A program made the position numbers and the translations under genes. From an uncultured Mycoplasmatota bacterium (lineage in GTDB: Bacteria > Bacillota_I > Bacilli_A > RF39 > UBA660): 49,845 nt of DNA. The notes beneath the pieces were generated by a model. It saw only the letters and a list, made by a program, of their open reading frames with translations, did no database searches and was not told the origin of the DNA. Position 1 is the first letter of the stretch. Each line of letters opens with the position of its first letter. Below, piece by piece: positions 35,353-42,621 of the stretch. Location of the stretch: the NCBI GenBank assembly GCA_900546275.1, contig URCH01000007.1:1-49845 (forward strand), in the 5' to 3' direction.

Positions 35353-35382
35353 ATGATACCTCTCACTAAATATAAGAGTCAA
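35353..35382 (-). promoter_or_regulatory. Promoter of the recombinase operon
   Basis: TTGACT (35382-35377) and TATCAT (35358-35353) are 18 nt apart on the minus strand, about 40 nt before the 33-codon frame. Confidence 0.65.
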
Positions 35383-35665
35383 GTCATTTACTATGGCAAG
35401 TTTTATCTATCATCTTAAAACGTTTCACAATTCATTAAATTGTGAAACAGCAGGATAAGAAGATAGTGTAACAACACGCGTTTTTCCTTATAAAATAAGG
35501 ACTTGTGTATACACCATTCTTATTTCATACTTACGAAATTCAACCTACTTCGTAGGTTGATATAAAGGATGATTATTAAATAAGTCTTTATATTGTAAGA
35601 CGTTAAAGCATTAAAAAATCATCCTATTTTCTAATTATCGTTAGATTTTATAGGATGATTTTTTT
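35383..35665. other. Structured gene-free region of the element with four inverted repeats
   Basis: The stretch between the recombinase promoter and the HExxH gene holds no credible gene but four inverted repeats. They are GTTTCACAATT/AATTGTGAAAC (35422-35448, 11 bp), TCCTTAT/ATAAGGA (35485-35501), TCAACCTAC/GTAGGTTGA (35540-35560, 9 bp), and the three-arm set AGGATGATT (35566-35574), AATCATCCTAT (35617-35627), ATAGGATGATT (35650-35660). The middle arm can pair with either outer arm. The last pair is followed by seven T on the plus strand and preceded by six A, so it can terminate in both directions. Confidence 0.7.
35611..35665. terminator. Bidirectional terminator behind the HExxH cargo gene
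   Basis: An 11-12-bp stem AATCATCCTAT/ATAGGATGATT has T-runs on both strands, about 40 nt after the stop of the gene at 35702. Confidence 0.85.
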
Positions 35666-35701
35666 ACTTGAATAATTTTTTAGAAGAAAGTTAATCAAAC
35701 T

Positions 35702-37954
35702 TTATTTCATAGTTCTTCCAATCTCTTCTATACCATTTAACATAGTATTCATTTTCTTTTGTTGTTCTTCAAGACTACTTACTATGACATTAATTTTTCT
35801 TAGGTCACTAGAATCAGTTGCTAATTCTTTCAACGAATAGCCATCATTTATAATTTTGTTATTCATAGAAATTAATGTAGCAAGTTCTTCATCATCAATA
35901 TATCCATCAGACATCATAGAATGATATGCTTTTTGAACTTTAGTTAATTCATTTCTTAATTGTTCTATTAATCCAGATAAATCTAAATTATCATTACTTG
36001 CGTTATGAGAATTATTAACTTTGACCTCATTTTGTATAGTTTCATCTAGTTTTTTTATTTCAGGATGTAATTGTTTATATTTTTCTTGCATTTCTGTTAA
36101 TATAATATTTTGCAATCTAACTTGCATTTCATTATTACTAAGTTCATTTACAGATTGAGTCATTACTTGTCTAATTTCTTCATCGTTAGTTAATGATTCA
36201 ATTAAGTATCCTTCATTATAGAATATTTCACCAATTAATTGTTTCTTTTCATCTTCAGTCATTTGTTCATTAGGATTATACCTTTGTACTGCTTTAAGCA
36301 TTTCATTAAAGTAATAATTATAATCTTTAGTTACTTCTAACTCTTGATTTATTTGCTGATATTCATTTTTAGATTGTTCTTGAGTAGAAACAGTATATGA
36401 TGAATGTTTAACTTCTGACTCTACTTGAACTTCTGAATTTAAACTATTTAAGTTAGCATTCCAATAATTAAAATCATCTTCATCTTTCAAAACTTTTGCT
36501 TCCATCATTTTTGTTTGAATAAATGATTTTCTTTCTTCTATATTCATTACATTCCACTGTTGTGGGCTTATTTCAGCTCTATTAGTTCTTATGATATTTT
36601 CAATTTCTTTTTGTAATTGTTGATATAATGAAATATCATTATTTTGCTTAGCAATTTGTTTTTTTCTTTCGATTTCATTTAATTTATTAGCTTTGGGATG
36701 TCTATATAAAGAAGTATTAACTTGACTATTGTTTGTATTAATTTTATTAATATTCGAATTTAATTCGACTACTCCTAATTGTTTTTCTCGTTCATTTACC
36801 ATATTACTTATATTTGAAATAATTTGGTCTTGTTGAGTAACTAAATTTGGATTTTTAGTCATTTGACTATTAAACTCAGATATATAATTTTTAATCATAT
36901 TAATATCATCTTGTGTAAGATTAGGATTTTTTAAATCATGAGCAACTCTTCGTTGCAAGCAAGTAGTTAAAAATAAATCCAATTTTAGAGATTCATTTAA
37001 TGAGGATTCACTTTTAATTTTATTCAATGAATCAAGTATATTAAACATAGGTGGTTTTCCTTGATATATTTTATCTGAAATATCTTTAAATTGATCAAAA
37101 AATTCATATGCTAATATTGAATCTTCATACATAGCTTTAAAAGTTAAATCTTCACCCATTACAATTTTCATCATTCTTCCATACGAAGTTATTTTATAAT
37201 TGCTAGACTGATAATTATAAATATTTTTAGAAAATCCGTTGCCCATATCATATGAAAATTGTGGTTGATTAACACCTGTGACTCTAAGTGCCTCATCCTC
37301 ATTAAAGATTTCATCAATATGCGTTGTATATGCATTCTTTGCATAAAATTCTCTTGCATATTTACTTTTATCATCTTTACGAGTTGCTTTCATTCCTTCT
37401 TGTATTGGACTTAATATTTCATCTGTAGCTTGTAACTTAAAATCACTAGGATACTTTGTACTTAAATTATTGATTAATTGCATATATTTATTATCATTAT
37501 TTCCATATTTACCTTTAAATGATGTTTGCAAAGCATGCCCCAGTTCATGATTAAGCACATTTAAAGATGCTTTTCTCAATGTCTCACTATTTACATTATT
37601 AATTCTATTTTGCAATTTATCAAGTGTTATATCCTCTATAAATTTATAATTGCCTACATATAAAGATTGCTCTTTTGAAGTATATGCCCCCTTAAGAGTA
37701 TTATCCTTATTATAAGTTTGATCAAAATCATAATTTCTAATATTTGTCACTAATCTATTAATAAAGAAATCTCCAATATTAGAACTATTTGCAATTATTT
37801 TAGTTTCATCACTGGTAAAATCAGGATGCACATTTTTATACATTTTTACTCTAGTAATAATGTTGTTCTTTATTAAACTTGCTTGATCATTACTCAAATT
37901 ATAAACTGAAGTTATCTCGTTAATTACAATATTAAGTTTTTGTTCAAAATTCAT
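35702..37954 (-). CDS. HExxH (gluzincin-like) protein carried by the element
   Basis: The 750-residue protein has no signal peptide or membrane span. Its N-terminal third carries NHELGHAL (136-140 HExxH), with candidate third ligands in IDEIFNEDEAL around 210, followed by a helical region. Residues about 380-740 are Gln/Asn/Glu-rich coiled coil. It resembles, in motif and following helices, the 364-residue protein at 41170, suggesting one family. It is the only cargo of the element, with SD AGGTGAG and a promoter-like TTTAAA/TATAAT pair upstream, inside the element end. It may be an intracellular or translocated protease; the substrate is unknown. No established family name is recognised. Confidence 0.7.
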   Translation of the reverse strand: MNFEQKLNIVINEITSVYNLSNDQASLIKNNIITRVKMYKNVHPDFTSDETKIIANSSNIGDFFINRLVTNIRNYDFDQTYNKDNTLKGAYTSKEQSLYVGNYKFIEDITLDKLQNRINNVNSETLRKASLNVLNHELGHALQTSFKGKYGNNDNKYMQLINNLSTKYPSDFKLQATDEILSPIQEGMKATRKDDKSKYAREFYAKNAYTTHIDEIFNEDEALRVTGVNQPQFSYDMGNGFSKNIYNYQSSNYKITSYGRMMKIVMGEDLTFKAMYEDSILAYEFFDQFKDISDKIYQGKPPMFNILDSLNKIKSESSLNESLKLDLFLTTCLQRRVAHDLKNPNLTQDDINMIKNYISEFNSQMTKNPNLVTQQDQIISNISNMVNEREKQLGVVELNSNINKINTNNSQVNTSLYRHPKANKLNEIERKKQIAKQNNDISLYQQLQKEIENIIRTNRAEISPQQWNVMNIEERKSFIQTKMMEAKVLKDEDDFNYWNANLNSLNSEVQVESEVKHSSYTVSTQEQSKNEYQQINQELEVTKDYNYYFNEMLKAVQRYNPNEQMTEDEKKQLIGEIFYNEGYLIESLTNDEEIRQVMTQSVNELSNNEMQVRLQNIILTEMQEKYKQLHPEIKKLDETIQNEVKVNNSHNASNDNLDLSGLIEQLRNELTKVQKAYHSMMSDGYIDDEELATLISMNNKIINDGYSLKELATDSSDLRKINVIVSSLEEQQKKMNTMLNGIEEIGRTMK

Positions 37955-37981
37955 TTAACTCACCTACTTATTATAATAAAA

Positions 37982-38743
37982 TTATAACATAATTTTTTTG
38001 TTTTTTAAATTGATATACTCATTATTCCCCATAGAAATCGTATCTCCTTTTTTTACAATATAAGTTATTATATTATTAGAAGTTTTTGATGGTATTTTAA
38101 TTTTTTGATTAGGATATATTAAATTAGGATTAGTTATATTATTATATCTTGCTAATTCCTGATATGTAATATTATATTTTTTTGCAATTCCAGATAATGT
38201 ATCTCCCTTTTTTACAATATAAATAGTTTCTTCAGAATCTGATGTTTCATCTATAACATTTGGTAATAGTTTTACTGCTTTTAAATAAGGTTTGGGATCA
38301 ACATAGGAAGAATTTTCTTTTACTGAAAAATGCAAATGTAATCCTGTAGAATAACCAGTTGTTTTAATATTATTTGTACCCATTATAGCACCTGTTTTTA
38401 CTTCATCTCCTATATTTAATTTAACACTTCCATAATCTAAATGATTATATTTGGTATATATTTTTTTACCTTCTATATTTTTTCCATGATATACCATTAT
38501 ATAATTACCACTTTTATTTACTGTATCATAACCTTTTATGTTTTTTACACATTCTACTACTTTACCATCTCCAATGCATGTTACTTGACCTAAGTTAGTT
38601 ATATCAATTCCAGTATGAAAGTCAGTTATTTTTTCACCTCTCATTAAAAATGTTCGATTTCCATAATCACTAGAAATATTTAATTGATTTGAAATGTTTT
38701 TTATAGGTGAGTATTTTACACCTTTTAATATAAATCCTATTTT
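37982..38743 (-). pseudogene. 5' part of the split endolysin: M23 peptidase plus first LysM
   Basis: The frame encodes KGVKYSPIKNIS..., an M23 (LytM-type) endopeptidase with Zn ligands in DFHTGIDI and LHLHFSV, a complete LysM (YIVKKGDTLSGIAKKYNITY), then YIVKKGDT of a second LysM, where the mobile element begins. The reading frame continues 21 codons into the element and stops at 37982. The N-terminus lacks a usable start in frame: the well-placed ATG behind GGAGGTG (38747) is one base out of frame across a run of five A (38744-38740). An internal ATG at 38644 would lose 30-odd residues. So it carries at least one lesion (the insertion) and possibly two. Confidence 0.88.
38040..38048 (-). repeat. 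Element end, attachment-site core (cargo side)
   Basis: AGGAGATAC preceded by host codons for YIVKK and followed by element DNA. Identical to 33459-33467. Confidence 0.85.
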
Positions 38744-39081
38744 TCATCACCTCCATTTAAAATTATTTTAAATTTTGAAAAGCAGTCAATAGCATATTTT
38801 TTATAAACTGTTAAGCATATAATGATAATTTCTAACGCATCAGGTATTCCAGCTGGAATTTGTACTCCAATTTTAGATAATAAAGGTGGCATTATTTCTA
38901 ATGAAATTATAAATAGAAACAAACAAATTCCAATCACTAAAGATTTTAATATTCCTAAAAACAATTTTTTTATATTAAATTCTTTTTTTGTAGAAGAAAT
39001 AAAAACTCCTAGTATTGTATTTATTAGAATTGTTAATCCCAAAATTCCCATTAGATAAAGTATATTAAGAAAATCAACCAT
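38737..39081 (-). CDS. Holin-like membrane protein
   Basis: The 114-residue protein starts at 39081 with AAGGTGAT upstream and overlaps the preceding gene by 8 nt. It has three or so hydrophobic helices (about 5-26, 43-65, 74-93) and a charged C-terminus, and its stop overlaps the expected start of the endolysin. Gene order (XhlA-like, holin, M23 endolysin) is that of a phage or prophage lysis cassette. It resembles phage phi LC3/Bacteriophage_holin-type proteins in pattern, but the family is assigned mostly from context. Confidence 0.65.
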   Translation of the reverse strand: MVDFLNILYLMGILGLTILINTILGVFISSTKKEFNIKKLFLGILKSLVIGICLFLFIISLEIMPPLLSKIGVQIPAGIPDALEIIIICLTVYKKYAIDCFSKFKIILNGGDEK

Positions 39082-39385
39082 TTTGTTTATCACCTTGCTC
39101 CAATTTTTCAATTCTTTTTTGAGCATCCGTTAGTGCTTGTTCTAGAAGTGCTACTTTCTCATTTAACCTATTTAAAACTTTTGATATATCTTTTTGATCT
39201 AATCTAATTTCACTTAAGTTATTATAGATATTATCTAATTTTAATTCTAACCTAATATTTCTTTCGGCAGATTCCTTAGTATCTTTTTTTATTTCTTTTT
39301 TTTGATTTAAATAAAATGTTACATAGCTTATTATAATTCCCATTATTGTACATATAAGACCAATCCAGATTTCCATACTAACCAC
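39074..39385 (-). CDS. XhlA/hemolysin-like small protein of a lysis cassette
   Basis: The 103-residue protein has a membrane helix at about 5-25 and a long Lys/Glu/Leu coiled coil (30-98). This is the shape of phage-encoded XhlA-type or minor structural proteins next to holins. GTG (39385) and ATG (39376) are both possible starts; AGGAAAG suits the GTG. It overlaps the holin by 8 nt. Confidence 0.6.
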   Translation of the reverse strand: MVSMEIWIGLICTIMGIIISYVTFYLNQKKEIKKDTKESAERNIRLELKLDNIYNNLSEIRLDQKDISKVLNRLNEKVALLEQALTDAQKRIEKLEQGDKQNG

Positions 39386-39467
39386 TTCTTTCCTAGAAAG
39401 AGTTTTCTCTTTCTATTATGTTATATGTTCGCAAAAAAAAAGAAACAATTTTAATAGCCTCAAAGTT

Positions 39468-39740
39468 TTAACAAATATTATCGTTATCTTTAATAGCAAA
39501 TATTATTGCTTCAAATGAACTATATCCTTTTATTTCTGTTAAAAAATATGATTTATTATATGGTTTTAAATGCCAATAAAATTTATTTTCTTCTATTATA
39601 ATTTTTGTAATATATATTTTATGATTATATTTAATTCTTAAATAATTATCATGAAGCCAAATTTGAAATCCTTCATTCTTATATCTATCATAATTTTTTA
39701 ATATGTAATTTATTAAGCATTCTTTTAAATAATTATTCAT
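39468..39740 (-). CDS. Hypothetical protein beside the lysis cassette
   Basis: The 90-residue Tyr/Asn/Ile-rich protein, with SD GGAGG 5 nt before the ATG, is mostly predicted beta strand in the middle (WLHDNYLRIKYNHKIYITKI). There is no signal or known domain. It is divergent from the XRE genes, whose first operator lies about 20 nt upstream of its start, so it may be under the same repressor. Confidence 0.55.
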   Translation of the reverse strand: MNNYLKECLINYILKNYDRYKNEGFQIWLHDNYLRIKYNHKIYITKIIIEENKFYWHLKPYNKSYFLTEIKGYSSFEAIIFAIKDNDNIC

Positions 39741-39761
39741 TTTTCCTCCATAATATTAACG

Positions 39762-39778
39762 TATCTCAATTATAGATA
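39762..39778. promoter_or_regulatory. Operator 1 (TATCT-N7-AGATA) before the first XRE gene
   Basis: This 17-bp site of the form TATCT-7 nt-AGATA lies between a TTAACG (-35-like) and a TATAAC (-10-like) of the plus-strand promoter. Its centre is 31 bp from operator 2. Confidence 0.75.
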
Positions 39779-39792
39779 TTATAACATCTTAC

Positions 39793-39809
39793 TATCTAGT
39801 TTTGAGATA
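39793..39809. promoter_or_regulatory. Operator 2 (TATCT-N7-AGATA) before the first XRE gene
   Basis: TATCT-AGTTTTG-AGATA, 31 bp centre-to-centre from operator 1 and 19 nt before the XRE start codon. Confidence 0.75.
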
Positions 39810-39828
39810 ATTTTCGTGAGATGATTAT

Positions 39829-40059
39829 ATGATTGGTAAAATTTTAAAAACAATGAGAAAAATAAAAGGTCTAACACAAACAGAACTTTCTAAATTAATT
39901 GATGTTCCACAAAATACTATTTCTCAATATGAAACAGGAAGAATTGAACCGACTTTTGAAATGATTTTAAAAATTTCTAAATGTTGTGGATTTAAAGTTG
40001 AATTTAAAAATGGTGAGTGCATTTTAACCCCTGATAATATCGATAGAAAAGAAATCTAA
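39829..40059 (+). CDS. XRE-family helix-turn-helix regulator, copy 1
   Basis: The 76-residue protein is almost entirely an XRE/Cro-like HTH: MIGKILKTMRKIKGLTQTEL, VPQNTISQYETGR (recognition helix) and TFEMILKISKCC. A short beta-rich tail ends DNIDRKEI. It shares about 60% of its residues with the next gene and probably binds the paired TATCT-N7-AGATA sites as a dimer, giving autoregulation. The start at 39829 is preceded by GAGATGATT. Confidence 0.9.
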   Translation: MIGKILKTMRKIKGLTQTELSKLIDVPQNTISQYETGRIEPTFEMILKISKCCGFKVEFKNGECILTPDNIDRKEI

Positions 40060-40069
40060 TTATATTATA

Positions 40070-40086
40070 TATCTGTCTAAAAGATA
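40070..40086. promoter_or_regulatory. Operator 3 (TATCT-N7-AGATA) before the second XRE gene
   Basis: TATCT-GTCTAAA-AGATA, 31 bp centre-to-centre from operator 4: the same spacing as operators 1 and 2. Confidence 0.75.
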
Positions 40087-40100
40087 TTTCAAGAACTTTT

Positions 40101-40117
40101 TATCTGAAAATGAGATA
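40101..40117. promoter_or_regulatory. Operator 4 (TATCT-N7-AGATA) before the second XRE gene
   Basis: TATCT-GAAAATG-AGATA, 23 nt before the second XRE start codon. Confidence 0.75.
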
Positions 40118-40140
40118 ATGTTTTTGTTGGTGATTATATT

Positions 40141-40371
40141 ATGATTGGCAAGATTTTAAAAACGATGAGAAAAATAAAAGGCTTAACGCAAGAAGAACTA
40201 TCAAATATAACTGGTATTCCACAAAACACAATCTCTCAATATGAAAATGAAAGATTTGAGCCTAGTTATAAAACAGTTGATATAATAGCTAATAAATGTG
40301 ATTTTAAAATTCAATTTGTTAACAAAGATATTACTTTGAATTCTGATAATATTGATAGAAAAGAGTTATAG
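40141..40371 (+). CDS. XRE-family helix-turn-helix regulator, copy 2
   Basis: A tandem paralogue of copy 1, exactly 76 residues. It has the same MIGKILKTMRKIKGLTQ start and NTISQYENERFEPS recognition region, with the tail again ending DNIDRKEL. GGTGAT precedes the ATG. Differences cluster in helices 3-5 and the beta tail, so the two may differ in effector or partner but share operator type. It is followed at 40444 by an amidotransferase gene on the same strand. Confidence 0.9.
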   Translation: MIGKILKTMRKIKGLTQEELSNITGIPQNTISQYENERFEPSYKTVDIIANKCDFKIQFVNKDITLNSDNIDRKEL

Positions 40372-40443
40372 AAATATAACTTTTTTTATAAATTATTTTT
40401 TTTTGTAAATAATATTAATGTTTTTATGAGAAAGAGGTTATTT

Positions 40444-41160
40444 ATGAAAAAACCAAATATAATTGTTTTACCAAGGTGTTATAAATTAGATGATGGTAGA
40501 ATTATTCAATATATTTCAGAAAATATAAGAAAAATAATAATAGAACTTGGAGGAATTCCTGTTATATTATGCCCTACTACTAATGCAGATTCTTATTACA
40601 CTAAATCAAATGAATTTCCAGAAGTAGGTAATGAAGAAAAAAAAATAATTGATTTTTACCTTAACAACTGTGATGGATTAATTGTTCCAGGTGGGAATAA
40701 ATTTACTAAATTTGATAGTTGTGTTCTAGATAAAGCAATAAAAAAAAATATGCCCATTTTATGTATATGTATGGGTATGCAATTACTGTCTTGTTACAAT
40801 AATAAAGATATTAATTTGTATAAAATAGATTCTAAAATCAATCATAATCAAAGTTCAAATGATACTAATTTTTCACATAAAATAAATATTAAAAATAATA
40901 GCTTATTATATAGTATAATAAAAAAAGATGAAATCAATGTAAATAGCTTTCACAATATGGGATGTAAAGATAATAATTTATTTGAAATAGATGCTTTAAG
41001 TGAAGATAATGTTATTGAAGCAATTGAAATGAAAAATAAAAAGTTTGTTTTAGGAGTTCAATGGCATCCAGAGAAAGATTTTAAAAATAATATTGATTCT
41101 AAAAATATTTTTTTAAGTTTTATAAATAGTGCAAGGGCATATAAAAATACAGCATTATAA
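40444..41160 (+). CDS. Class I glutamine amidotransferase-like (gamma-glutamyl-GABA hydrolase family)
   Basis: The 238-residue protein, start at 40444 (AGAGG six nt upstream), belongs to the peptidase C26/PuuD-like group: LGGIPVILCPT, CDGLIVPGGNKF, the nucleophile Cys in ILCICMGMQLLSC, SFHNMGC and VLGVQWHPEKD with the catalytic His and Glu. Such enzymes hydrolyse gamma-glutamyl amides such as gamma-glutamyl-GABA. There is no partner gene in the window, and the glutamyl substrate is not known. Its stop lies inside a terminator. Following the XRE pair suggests it may be under their control. Confidence 0.88.
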   Translation: MKKPNIIVLPRCYKLDDGRIIQYISENIRKIIIELGGIPVILCPTTNADSYYTKSNEFPEVGNEEKKIIDFYLNNCDGLIVPGGNKFTKFDSCVLDKAIKKNMPILCICMGMQLLSCYNNKDINLYKIDSKINHNQSSNDTNFSHKINIKNNSLLYSIIKKDEINVNSFHNMGCKDNNLFEIDALSEDNVIEAIEMKNKKFVLGVQWHPEKDFKNNIDSKNIFLSFINSARAYKNTAL

Positions 41161-41175
41161 ATACTGTATTTATTT
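41145..41175 (+). terminator. Terminator after the amidotransferase gene
   Basis: AAATACAG/CTGTATTT (8 bp) is followed by a T-rich tract on the plus strand. The stop codon lies in the loop. The convergent HExxH gene ends inside it. Confidence 0.7.
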
Positions 41176-42264
41176 TGTTTTATGTTGTATTTCTTCTGTT
41201 CCTAAATATTCTTCCCTAGAATTTTCATATTTTTCTAAATTACTTGTTCCATATTTAACTTCTTTATAAGCACATATAGGTGCAAATACATCAACCATAA
41301 TTTTATATGATTCAAGTTTGTATTTATCTATATCCATTTGATATTTATGTAAAGATAAATCAAATAATTCATAACATTTACTTGAAAAGTATTCAAAAGC
41401 ATCAGTTGTACCTATGTATTTTTTAGCAATTTTGGAATTTTTTACAATGTCATTAAATTCTTTTATTACAGAAAAATCATTTTTTTCTCTATAGTCACTT
41501 AACCTTTCTTTCCCAATTAAGTTTTCTAATTCATTTGCAAACATTATAAGTAATGAATTATAACTTGTTGAAACATGATTAATATTATTTAATTCGTTTT
41601 CAACTTCTTCATATTTACTTTTATTAAGTATTTTTATAAGTTGTCTTTGTGTATACATTTCGTTTATCATTTCTTCTGTAATTATTCCTTGATTATCTAT
41701 ATCTTTAACATGTTTTTTATTATCAGTAGAAATATCATATTTTATTGTGTTTTTAAACATACCATGTTTGGAAGTTATCTCATTATTATTTTTTTCATAT
41801 ATTGGTGTTTGCATAGCATACGCATGATTTAATTCGTGTAAAAAGTATGGCATATTAATTGAAGTATCAAACAATTTTTTATATCCTTCTTCATTTACCT
41901 TACCACTTAAATCATTTACAACTATCCACCTTTTTTCACCTACAACATCCATATTTTCATCATATATTGCCTCGTATGAATAGAATGCACCTGGATCTAT
42001 GTTAGTTCCATATACATTATCTAAATCTTCAACAATATCACTGTTACTTTCTCCTAACACAGTTTTTCTTATTTTGTCGCGACTTTCTTTTGACATATCA
42101 CCTGTACTAAATATTCTCGTATTATAAAATAAATTTAATATTTTGTTAATATTTTCTTCCCCATATGTATCAACCATGGCAACTATACTTATTTTTATTG
42201 CATTAATTAAATTATCATCATAATTATATTTTTTTCTTAAATCGTCTAAAAACTTTTGATACAT
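41170..42264 (-). CDS. HExxH (gluzincin-like) protein of unknown function
   Basis: The 364-residue protein (start at 42264, GGTGAT 4 nt upstream; the longer in-frame ATG at 42294 overlaps a TATAAT and has no SD) has no signal peptide. HELNHAY is at about 143-149, with GIITEEMINEMYTQ about 60 residues later as the likely third-ligand helix, then SYNSLLIMFANELE and a long helical C-terminus. The motif order parallels the N-terminal third of the element-borne protein at 35702, so the two seem to be one family. The substrate is unknown. Confidence 0.7.
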   Translation of the reverse strand: MYQKFLDDLRKKYNYDDNLINAIKISIVAMVDTYGEENINKILNLFYNTRIFSTGDMSKESRDKIRKTVLGESNSDIVEDLDNVYGTNIDPGAFYSYEAIYDENMDVVGEKRWIVVNDLSGKVNEEGYKKLFDTSINMPYFLHELNHAYAMQTPIYEKNNNEITSKHGMFKNTIKYDISTDNKKHVKDIDNQGIITEEMINEMYTQRQLIKILNKSKYEEVENELNNINHVSTSYNSLLIMFANELENLIGKERLSDYREKNDFSVIKEFNDIVKNSKIAKKYIGTTDAFEYFSSKCYELFDLSLHKYQMDIDKYKLESYKIMVDVFAPICAYKEVKYGTSNLEKYENSREEYLGTEEIQHKTK

Positions 42265-42505
42265 ACTTATCACCGTATTAATTATATCATACATATTTGT
42301 TTAAAATTATATTCTTTTAATTAGTATTTACATTATTATGTAAAACATAAATAATATGTTTTTTTCAAATTATTTAACATTAATTCATGATACAAATTTA
42401 AGATAATTCTAAAAATTGGTGCAAGGAAGTATGATAAAGTATCAAGCAATAAAACGCAGGAAAAGGTATTATCAATATAATTCGGTCACTTTGTTTTTTT
42501 ATAAG

Positions 42506-42621
42506 AAAAAACGAGCCACAATGGTTCGGATAATTTATTAATGGTGCCCTTTTGGTGGAAGTATAACAACCATTAGGCATAAATTTATAGGTAGTAATAA
42601 CTACTAACTGATATAAGTATA
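42506..42621 (-). ncRNA. Possible small attenuator-like RNA
   Basis: On the minus strand an extended -10 (TGTTATACT, TATACT at 42621-42616) is followed about 100 nt later by a terminator CGAACC-attgt-GGCTCG and six T (42528-42506). Upstream, AATGGTT (42574-42568) can pair perfectly with AACCATT (42526-42520), which overlaps the terminator arm, or with ACCATT (42545-42540). This gives mutually exclusive folds. No coding frame with an SD is present. The rest of 42265-42722 holds only promoter-like AT-rich DNA. It could instead be the leader of the HExxH gene downstream. Confidence 0.35.

Larger units (their letters stand above)
33459..38048 (-). mobile_element. TnpX-type serine-recombinase integrative element, 4.58 kb, inserted in an endolysin gene
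   Basis: Both ends are defined by the direct repeat AGGAGATAC (minus strand; 33467-33459 and 38048-38040). It contains a large serine recombinase ending 11 nt from one terminus, a TnpW-like small protein, a 33-codon frame, a structured intergenic region and a 750-residue HExxH protein. The repeat contains a GA dinucleotide, the crossover type known for Tn4451/Tn5397-family recombinases. Removing the interval plus one repeat copy restores a continuous second LysM domain. There is no relaxase or conjugation gene, so transfer would need help. Confidence 0.9.

Noticed and set aside
38644..38743. Frame beginning at ATG 38747 (MKNRIYIKRCKIL...)
   Set aside because: Runs only 25 codons to a stop, and its sequence does not match the endolysin; it is the out-of-frame reading across the A5 run.
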